Source: JAVBPT01 sp031549455
Lineage (GTDB): Bacteria; Bacillota; Clostridia; Lachnospirales; JAKSVV01
Assembly (NCBI GenBank): GCA_031549455.1
Contig: JAVBPT010000004.1
Coordinates: 1-41,880 of the forward strand
DNA: 41,880 bases
Direction: 5' to 3'
Made by a program: the position numbers and the translations under genes. The notes below the pieces were generated by a model that did no database searches, had not been told where the DNA came from, and saw only the letters and a list, made by a program, of their open reading frames with translations. Position 1 is the first letter of the stretch; each line of letters starts with the position of its first letter. Below are positions 22,304 through 32,700 of the stretch, piece by piece.

Positions 22304-23657
22304 TCATCAAACCATATGTGCAATCTCTACAGCATTAAGTCAAGGGGCGATCTCTATTATTAGATTGACCGGACCTAATGCTTTTTCTATCGTTCAGAAA
22401 GTTTTTCTACCTATGCATGGAGAATATTTCGAAGACTATGCCTCTCATACCCTTCATCTGGGAAACATTGTACATCAGGGAGAGGTCATCGATCAGGTTT
22501 TGCTCTCTATTATGAAGGCCCCCAATACCTACACCGGCGAGGATCTAATTGAGATCAACTGTCATGGTGGTGTTTTAATCACAAAAAAGGTTTTAGAAGT
22601 TTTGCTTGAGGCGGGGGCTTACCTAGCAGAACCCGGCGCGTTTACAAAAAGGGCTTTCTTAAATGGAAAGCTGGATTTAACGCAGGCAGAAGCAGTCAAC
22701 GACCTGATCTCCGGAAGCTCCGATTATGCTTTAAACATTGCTATAAAACAATTACACGGCGGTCTCAGCAAATATATCTCTGATTTGGCAGAACAGATGC
22801 TATCATTGCTCTCCCATATAGAGGTGAACATTGATTATCCCGATGAAGTGGATGAGCTCGGTAAAGAAAAAATTCAAGAAAAATTGGTGGAGATAAAAGC
22901 AAAAATAGATGCGCTGCTAAAAACCGCTGACACCGGTAGAATGATAAAAGAGGGCATCAAAACCGTCATTATCGGCAAACCGAATGTGGGCAAATCCTCC
23001 TTACTCAATCGCTTATTAAAATACGAAAGAGCCATTGTAACCGATGTTGCAGGAACCACAAGGGATACCTTGGAAGAGCTGTTAAACCTAGATGGCATTC
23101 CAATTCGGCTAGTGGATACGGCAGGTATAAGAGAGACACCCAACGAGGTTGAAAGGATTGGCATTCGCCGAACCAGAGACTGGATTAAGGAGGCAGACCT
23201 CGTTCTCTGTATGTTTGATGCAAGTAATGCGCTCACAGAAGAGGATTTCTCCATCCTAGCACTGGTTCGTGACAAAAAAACAATTGGGATTATCAACAAA
23301 ACCGATTTACCAAGCCGATTAGATACGTCCCGGTTAGAAGGGATTGAGACCATCCAAATGTCCATTCAACAAGACACTGGAATCGTTGAACTAGAAGATA
23401 AAATCAAGGAATTATTTTTTAAGGATCAGCTTTCCGTCTCAAATGATCTTTTGATTACCAATATCCGTCACAAAGAATCCCTCATAAAGGCAAGGGAATG
23501 TATCCAAAAGGTGCTAGAAGAAATAGAGCGGGTGCCGGAAGATCTGCTCTCAATTGACCTCACAAACGCCTACGCACATCTTAGAAACATCACTGGAGAG
23601 AATGTTTCAGAGGATATTATCCATTCGATCTTCCATCATTTCTGCGTTGGAAAATAG
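22293..23657 (+). CDS. mnmE: tRNA modification GTPase MnmE
   Basis: Together with MnmG it makes the cmnm5 modification at U34 of tRNAs, using tetrahydrofolate, FAD and GTP. The start is placed at ATG 22293 (454 residues), inside the jag end; the longer frame from 22254 adds non-conserved residues. The N-terminal domain starts ICAISTALSQGAISIIRL. The G domain shows GKPNVGKSSLLN, DVAGTTRDT, DTAGI and NKTD. The end FCVGK holds the catalytic cysteine. MnmG, its usual downstream partner, is not next: a terminator and a convergent gene follow. Confidence 0.97.
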   Translation: MLTSHQTICAISTALSQGAISIIRLTGPNAFSIVQKVFLPMHGEYFEDYASHTLHLGNIVHQGEVIDQVLLSIMKAPNTYTGEDLIEINCHGGVLITKKVLEVLLEAGAYLAEPGAFTKRAFLNGKLDLTQAEAVNDLISGSSDYALNIAIKQLHGGLSKYISDLAEQMLSLLSHIEVNIDYPDEVDELGKEKIQEKLVEIKAKIDALLKTADTGRMIKEGIKTVIIGKPNVGKSSLLNRLLKYERAIVTDVAGTTRDTLEELLNLDGIPIRLVDTAGIRETPNEVERIGIRRTRDWIKEADLVLCMFDASNALTEEDFSILALVRDKKTIGIINKTDLPSRLDTSRLEGIETIQMSIQQDTGIVELEDKIKELFFKDQLSVSNDLLITNIRHKESLIKARECIQKVLEEIERVPEDLLSIDLTNAYAHLRNITGENVSEDIIHSIFHHFCVGK

Positions 23658-23663
23658 GACAGG

Positions 23664-23697
23664 AAAAAGCACCACTGCTAAGGTATGGTGCTTTTTT
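23664..23697. terminator. Bidirectional terminator between mnmE and the giant surface gene
   Basis: AAAAAGCACCA and TGGTGCTTTTT pair perfectly (11 bases) around an 11-base loop, with T runs in both directions. It lies between two convergent genes and likely serves both. Confidence 0.9.
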
Positions 23698-23715
23698 CAT
23701 GCATTCTATTCGTTT

Positions 23716-26700
23716 TTACTGTTCTGACCTTCTTAAAATTTCCACGATGATCTTGGCTAGCTCTGCTCTTGTTACGATTCGGTTCGGTTCAAACTTATTC
23801 TTACCGACTCCTTCTACGATTCCGGCTCCTTTTGCTGCCTTTACATAAGTCTTTGCCCAGTTGCCCACATCCTTAAAGTCTGCAAAGTCTTCCGTTACCG
23901 TTGCCGCAATCTTGCTCAGATCTTCTTTCATAAGCAGTTCATACACCCTCATCATGATTGCTGTCATCTCTGTTCTACTCAATTTGACGTTTGGTCTAAA
24001 GGTTCCATCTGTATACCCAAGTAATAATCCTTTACTACTTGCGCTTAAGACATCATCCGTATACCATTTTCCGTCCGAAATATCTTTATACTTCGTGGTA
24101 TAGGCTACCGGACTCAGTTTTAGTGTTCTGGCTACAAATACACCCGCTTGCGCTCTTGTAATCTCTCCATCCGGATCAAAGACACCGTCTTCTGACCCCT
24201 CTGTAATTCCACGATCCTGCAGCTCTTTGATATATTCTTCTGCCCAGTGATCATCGATATCCTTAAATTCCGTGGATACCGCGAACACATAGCTTCCCAC
24301 CTCGATTGCCTTAAAGCTTGCAATGCCTCCACTGATCGTGCTCTTTACCTCTTCCGTATGACCCACACTTAAGACTTTATATACCTTAACGTCTTTTGTG
24401 GTACTGATCGGTACCTCTAGCTCGATCGGTTTTATGAGGTTGCTGCCTGCAATGCTCCGAACGCCACTCTCTACATAATAGAGCTTGATGCGAATCATAT
24501 CATTCACTTGTTTTAGAGTATTTCCAAGGTCGGTGGCAGCATCAATCTTTTGCAGTACCAATTCATATTGTCCGATTCCCTTTGGTGTATCCAACACACC
24601 GCTACTGATATACCAGCTTCCACTTCCCTGTTCAAGACGTACATTTAATCCATGCTTTTGAATCAATTCAATGTATTCTTTCTTGTTCTCAAAGGTCATT
24701 TCCTTCTTCACAACCGGCACTTTCACTAGTGCTGTTTTATTGTTTTTCAGTACACTTTGACCTTTGATCTTGATGAGCACATTTTCTACTCGCACGATCT
24801 CTTCTAGTACATATCGGATGTTTGTGACCTTCGGTACAATCGTAACTATACTCTTCTCTTCCGTAACCACATACATCCTTCCGATGTACTTCATGCTCTT
24901 CTCTAGCAAACTATTCGACGCATTCTCTAGTCTTGTCTTTTGATCTGGTGTCAGCGTCATATCGCCCACAATCTCGATCAGTCCTACGATCTTATCGATC
25001 TCTTTCTCTTTTTCATTGTCCGGTAGATTGTCTAGGTTTTTCACCCGTTCTTCAATCTCTTTTAGCAGATCGTCGATCGTCTTCCCTGGTGTCTTATCAT
25101 TGTTTTGGAAGGTCTTCTCCGTATATACATTTCCATTGTTTGAAGTATCCTTAAACGCTGCTGCGCTGACTTCTATCTTGTCATCCCCTCGTATCGTGCT
25201 AATGTTTTTCGTGATGGTATACTCTGTATTGCTTACCCTTACAACGGTTGCAATTTCTTCCATTCCATTCAACAGTACACTTGCTCCCGCTTGGGTTTGA
25301 ACATCTTTACTAAAGCTCAAGGTATAAATTACCTCAGTCGCGGTGACTTCTCTTGTAATGCTCACGATTGGTGCCGTCTTGTCAATCACAATAAGGCTAC
25401 TTGTTGCCTGGCTACTTTCGTTACCAGCCTCATCGATACTAATTGCGTGAATATAGTGTCTTCCCTCACTTAGATCAACGTCCACTTCATTACTCGTACT
25501 CGTTGTATAAGGTCCGCTATAGGATAGTGAGTTGCTCACCGCATACTTCACTCGCATATTCCCCAATGAAGTTACATTATCACTTCCTGCAGTAATACGA
25601 ATTGTTAGGTCCGCATTTACCGGCGTGCTATAACCCATATAGTTAAACGTTGGAGCGTCTGGTGGATCAAGATCCAACTTAAACGCCGCACTTTTTAACA
25701 CCGTTATATTTCCTGCTGTATCTTCGATTCTAAGTTGCAGATATTGGTCTTCTGCCCCGCTGGTCGCTCCATTTAATAAGGTAAAGTTTTCAAGCGTCAA
25801 TCCACTGCTTCCAACGATCGCACCGCCACTAACCGGAATGAACTGAGCTGAGCCTTCTGCTAGCAGTGTACTGTCTGTAAAGGCATAGCTCACCACATAG
25901 TTGCCTCCGCCTAGACTCTTCACTCCACTTAGCGCATCACTTACCTTGGCATTGATCTTGGTCACGCTTCCGATCCACTTGTTGCCCGTGGTACTAAACA
26001 CCACTCCACCCGCTGTCTTATCGATGGTTACCGCTACACCACTGCTTAGCGTAGTAATATTGGCGCTGGTGTTTCCTGCAAGGTCTTTGAGATTACTGAT
26101 CTCAAAGCTCACTAGCCCCTCTGCATCTCCCACTTCCACTTGTACGCTTGCCTTCCAGTGGCTTAGGTCTCCATCTTGTGCCACGGTCACAGCGCCTGTT
26201 AGTTCTGCACCCATACTGCTATAAATCTTCACATTCGGTGTTTGTAGGTCTTTATTGGCACCAAATGTCAGTGTGATCACATCGTTTAGTTTTGCATAAC
26301 TTCCACTACTGTTTCCTGGCGCACTGGTCATCAATACATTACTGATGCTTGGACCCGTGTTGTCTAGTAGGTACGGTCCTGCTTTGGTGTAGCTTTCATT
26401 CCCCAGGGAATCCGCCGCCTTGATCCACAGGTAGTAACTTCCGGTCACGCCTTCAGGAGTAGAGATGCTCGTTTCTACTTTTCTCCCGCCCATTGTTATT
26501 ATTGCAGAAAGCAGATCTATTCGAGGGTCTCCCATTACTGAGAAATCGCTTGAGGTTGGCATTCTTGTATCCGTGGTCCATTTATATCTAGAAGTATTAT
26601 GAATCTGCGATAAGGTATCTATAATAGTTACATCCACATCCATGCTTTTTACTGCTGTGCTATTCGGCGGCGTATCATAGCTTACACTTGGCCCACTGTT

Positions 26701-29700
26701 GTCCAGCTTAAACACGTTGCTACGAATATAACTTTGGTTTCCCGCATTGTCATACAACCACAACCATAGGTAATACTCCCCAGTTGCAACTGGCGTTGGT
26801 ATAAGGATCGTGCGCGAAGCAAACCTACTTCCGGATGAGGCAAACACCGTGTATGCCGGTTGAGTGCTACTTGTGCTCCATAGGTATTTACAAGCGTCTA
26901 ATTGTAGGCCACTCACCGCGTCACTGATAGTCACCTCTACTTCTCCTGCTACAGTCTTTATCGCAAAAATTTGGCCATTCGGATCAAAGAGAGCGGTTGG
27001 ACCAGCATGATCCTCTATGGTTTTAAACCAGTTGTCCATCTGATCTATCAAAAATGTATTTGGGTAGTTTCCTGCCGCATCCAGAAAAGCGCCATCATCC
27101 CAGCCTACATAATAAGTTCCATTGTAGCCTAGAATTAGGTTATTCCAAATCGGCCAAGTCATGAAACCAAAGTCACTCACTGGAATGGTAATCTTGGTAT
27201 CTGCTCCACTTCCACTAATATAACTACTTTGGATTGCCGCGGGATAGATATAAGCTCCACTTTGAACATAGATATTTCCCATTCCTGCCGTCACTGTTTC
27301 ACTCGCAGAAAGCACGATGTTGCTTAGATCAATTGCTACGCCCACTTCTTGGCGAGCCGGGCTATGCATTGTGATGATTGGTTCGGCGTTGTCAAACACA
27401 AAGGCATCGCTCACGGTATACCCCTCTATATCCTCTATGCTTGTATTGCCTGCCTTGTCGGCTACTTTCTTCACCCATACATATTTTGTGCCGTCGACGC
27501 CACTTCCAATCGTAAACGCTGTTCCGCTCGTATATGGACTCCAGCTTCCAGTTGGTGCCTCTGTGGCACTATCTCCTAATTGATACTGATAGACATTTGC
27601 TGTACTCAAACCGGAACCACTGTCACTCACTGTGATTGTGATCTCCTTCTCATTTGTGGCCGTGCTACTATTCGGACTAATTGTGATGGTCGGTCTGGTG
27701 TTATCGATTCTGAAGTTGCCGGCATTTGTTCCACCCACCAGCAATTTACCTAGCAATGATTCTGCATTGCTGATGCTTACATTCACCGCTCCATCTATTC
27801 CAGCTGGAACGTTATATTCATAGGTATAAATTGTATCTGTCATATCGCTTAGATCTTTTGTTAGGTTTGTGGCAGGTAAATCCACCACCCCACTTAGCGT
27901 AATTTTTGGATTTGGCGAACTCTTTATTCCCTTATTAAAGGTCGCAATGATCTCTAAGGTGATTCCCCCCTTATAGTTGCCTCCTGTTGGAAGATAACTG
28001 ATTGTAACCCCTAGTGCATCGTTATCCACCTCTACATTATCCGCAGTGGTGCTATCCGCATCACTCAGATTTCCCGCAGCATCTATTATAAAGCCTGCGT
28101 CAAACACTGGTTTTAGTTCACCTGTTCCGCTTAGGCTCGACAAAGTCAAAGTAACCACATTTCCACTGACATTTAGCGTCTTGCTTCCGCAAACCGCATT
28201 GCCTATTCCTTGTGGTACAATGTTGACCTTATCTATATCCGCTGTGATTGCGCTTGCATCCGTGACCGTAATCGTATAGGTCACCGGTCCTGTAGCCGTC
28301 ACACTTGAGCTTAATACGATTGAACTCATTACCGGTTTGATCGTATCCACGGTTACACTGCTCGCGTCTGTTGTGGCTGTCCGACTTCCCGCCACTGCAT
28401 TTCCCGCTGTATCTTTAATATTTGTAATACTAAAACTGATCACTCCCTGAGTATCCCCCGAAACAACACTTACTTCTCCTTTAAAGTGACTTGCATCCCC
28501 TACCTGGCTAACCGTTGCCGTCTTTCCTAGAATCGTCATACTTGGGGCTTGAAGTGCCTCATTGGCATCCAGATAAACCGTTATCGTATTGCCAGCACTG
28601 GCATATGCGGTATTGGTTGTGTTGTTACTAACAATCCTGATATCCGTGATCGTCGGCGAGGTGTTGTCTAACTTATACACACCGCTTCTTGTCCAACCAC
28701 CATTTCCTGCCTTATCAATTGCATAAACCCAGAGATAGTAATCTCCTGTTACGCCGATAAATGGTGAGCTAATTGTCTGATTCCCCGAATGTATAAAATA
28801 TTTAGTCCCCGAATCGTGGGAATCTGGGTCTGTATTCCAAATATAGGCACTCGTAAATCCAATAGAATCAAGACCCGAACCACCCACTTCATCCTCCATT
28901 GTTACATACACATCAATACTTTTTACAGGAGTGGTTTGAGTGTCCGGCGCAAAGGTTACGGTTGGTGCGGTGATATCTACCAAGGTATCAAACGAATCCA
29001 CGACTCCCGCATCATTTCCGTTCCCTGCTATATCTTTAAAGGCTGAGCCTCCCATTCTTACTTCATAGTGAGCATTATAGGACATTTTGAGTGTGGCATT
29101 TGAACCATCCTTAAAGGATGTCACTGGCACTGTTAGTGTTGTGCTTGCTCCGCTTCCGCTGAGCTGAGCACCCGTTACAGTGGTGGTATAGGTTTTGCTC
29201 CCTTGGCTTGTGGTTTCAATCACTGAGATCGAACCCGTGTTCACTGTCACGGTTTCATCGAAGGTAAGCACAAGGTTTGTCAACCCTTCCGGATTTACTG
29301 TTGTGCCTGGTGTTGCCAAACTATTTCCAGTCGGTGTGGTGAGTTTTGCAGTCGGCGCGGTGTTGTCTAGTTTATAGACTCCACTTCTGCTCCAACCAGT
29401 ATTTCCCGCATTATCAGTCGCAGTAACCCATAGGTAATAATCCCCCGTTGCGCCAGATGGGGAATCCGTATACTCCGGATTATTTACAAATGCCTCGAGT
29501 GACCCCTCTGCTATGGTCGCATTTGTCGTCCATACATAGTCGACAAATGGATTCATTGCAGCACCTATTCCCGAAACATCCTGTGCTTCCATCCATACCC
29601 CAATTTGTTGTACAGGTGTGGTTTGGGTGTTCGGTGTAAAGATGACGGTTGGCGGTGTGATATCTACACTGGTTTCAAAAGTACGCGTACCCACATGGCC

Positions 29701-32700
29701 CGTCGTCGCCACATTTGTGTTGCCGGCTATATCTTTAAATAGAGAAGCCTCCACATTTACATAGTAAGTCTTATTGTAAGCAAGTGTAAATCCACCCGAA
29801 AACCGACTCACTGGTACAGTAAGTGTAGAGCCAGAAATATCTGCTCCTGTAATGCTCGCTGTATAAGTTGCGCTATCAACCTCTATTTGCACTCTTCCTG
29901 CTCCCGCTGTAATGTTTTCACTGATTGTAAACACAATGTTGAAAGTGCTTGTAGGAACGCCCGTTCCGCTTGGCATTATGCTTGAAATGATTGGCGCAAT
30001 GGTGTCTACAATGACACTACCCGAGTCAATATTTGTATGTGTATCTCCATTATTTCCGACCATGTCCGCATATCCACTGATACTAATCGCAACCGGTCCT
30101 TCGGTCACACCTGACCCAACCAGATAGGTGGCTGTCCAGTTGTTCCCTGTATTTGTAACACTCGCCGTTTTACCTGCAATTGTTACGGTTGGTGCAGTAA
30201 TGGTTTCACTGGATTCAAATGTAAGCGTAATGGTTTTTCCATTAATCGCATAAGCACTTGGTGTATGATTGCTTGAGATTGTCACATTGCTGATCGTTGG
30301 GATTGTATTGTCAAACACAAAGGTTCCACTCACAGTATAACCCGCTACGTTCTCTGTGCTTGTATTACCCGCAGCATCTGCAATCGTCTTTACCCATATA
30401 TATTTTGTTCCTGTAATGCCACTTCCAATCGTAAATGGTGTTCCACTCACGTATGGACTCCAGCTTCCGCTTGGTGCCTCTGTGGCACTATCCCCTAATT
30501 GATACGTATACTCATTGCTTAACGCAAGACCCGAGCCTACGTCCGTGGCTGTAATTGTCACGCTCTTTGTCTTGGTTGCCGTACTGTTATCTGGTGTAAT
30601 CGTAATGACTGGAGCCGTGTTATCAAGCACAAAGGCTTCACTAACCATGTAACCTGGTATGTTCTCTAAGCTACTATTCCCTGCATTGTCCGATATTGTT
30701 TTGATCCATAAATACCTTGTTCCTGTCACAGTCGATCCAAAATTAATTTCAGTTGTTCCTGTACTACTGTAGTTACTCCATTCGCCTAATGGCTCTTCGG
30801 TGTTACTTGTTCCCCATTGATACTGATATTCATTGCCTGCCGCTAGACCTGTACCTACTTCCGTCACAGCAATTGTCACTTCTTTTATTTTGCTTGGCGT
30901 ATTATCACCATTTGGTGTAATCGCAATGACTGGTGCCGTATTGTCAAACACAAAGGCTCCACTCACTGTATAACCCGCTACGTTCTCTGTGCTTGTATTA
31001 CCCGCAGCATCTGCAATCGTCTTTACCCATATATATTTTATTCCTGTAATGCTATCCCCAACCGTAAATGGTATCCCACTCACGTATGGACTCCAACTTC
31101 CGGTTGGCGCTTCTGTTGCACTATCTCCTAATTGATACGTATACTCATTGCTTAATGCAAGACCCGAGCCTACGTCCGTGGCTGTAATTGTCACGCTCTT
31201 TGTCTTGGTTGCCGTACTGTTATCTGGTGTAATCGTAATAACTGGGACCGTATTATCAAATCTGAACACATTGCTCGAAATATCCTCGCTATTTTCAACA
31301 TTATCAACAGACCTTACCCATAGATAATAATCCCCTGTTCCATTCGGCGTTACGACTGTGGTGCTTGCACTAGAAATCGCTGTACCTGCATTGAAGTCAC
31401 CATCGGTTGGAATTCCACTTCCTTGTACCCAGATATATTTTGTTTTACTAAAATCTATTCCCGTACAAGCATTTTCTTCTACGCTTAACGGGTCATCTGA
31501 AATGGCTATGTTGACACCCGCCGCAATATTCCTTGTATAAGCGGACTGACCATTTGGAGTAAAAGTAACTGTTGGTGCCTTAGCGTCAAACGAAGTATAA
31601 AAACGACCAAGTATGTTTGGGGTGTTACTGTTACCCGCTACATCCATGAATGCCTCACTCTCTAAAGAAATTTGATATTCCATATTGTTTTGTAAAGTAA
31701 GCGCATTTCCCCCACTCAAGAATGCAGAGATCGGAATTGTTATCTCGATATTGTTTCCTGTTCCTTGAATATACTCTGATAAAGCCACTGCTTCAAAGTC
31801 TACATGAGACGCATCATTCTCACGTCCATGTATATATGCTCGATAACATGCTATAACTATTGTGCCACCACCCGGTATCACCGCCTCATTGGCAGAAAGC
31901 ACTATATTTCCCCGTGTGATCGGAATATCCCTTTCATCTTCTTCCGGATCAGACATTGAGATGTCTGGTGCCGTATTATCAAATTCAAGTGCTCCACTCA
32001 CTGTATAGTCCGTAACATTTTCTACACTACTATTTCCTGCTTTATCCACCACTTTCTTTACCCAAATATAGCGAGTCCCTGTGATGCCGCTTCCAATCAC
32101 CTCCTCTGTTCCACTTACATATGCTTTCCAACTTCCTGTCGGAACTTCGGTATTGCTCGTACCAAGTTGGTATTGGTAAACTGTCCCAACAACCAGGCCA
32201 GAACCCGTACCATCCGTGGTGGTGATTGTCATATTCTTTCTCTTGCTCGAAATGGCATCGTCACTTACACTCACCGTGATCGTTGGTGCCACTGTATCAA
32301 TGGTATTGGTTAAGCTAGCCGCTGCATTTTTGTTTCCATCTGTCGTTTTGGTACTATCTAGAGGAACACTGACAATTTGAGCTCCTTCTGATACATATGT
32401 TACTTCTAATGTGTAGCTTGTACCGCTGCCGCTAAATGTTCCCTTGGTTCCATTCGTCACCTCAATCATATCTGCTATAAAGTCTGTTACAGCTTCAGCA
32501 AATGTGAATGTATAATGTATGGTGGTTAAATTTGTGATCGCATCGGTAATAACCTCTGTGCTTCCAATGGTTAAACCGATTGAAGCCGCCGTCACCACCA
32601 CAATATTATTGGTAATGGTTTTTGTTCCTGTCTCTTCCATACTATCTTCTGCCGTCACCATAATGTTTGTGTAAGTTCCAAGTGCAATATTGTCTTTATC

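Noticed and set aside
25000..32500. Possible CRISPR-like or non-coding tandem repeats
   Set aside because: The repeats are codon-phased Ig-like modules inside one open frame; there are no short identical repeats with unique spacers.
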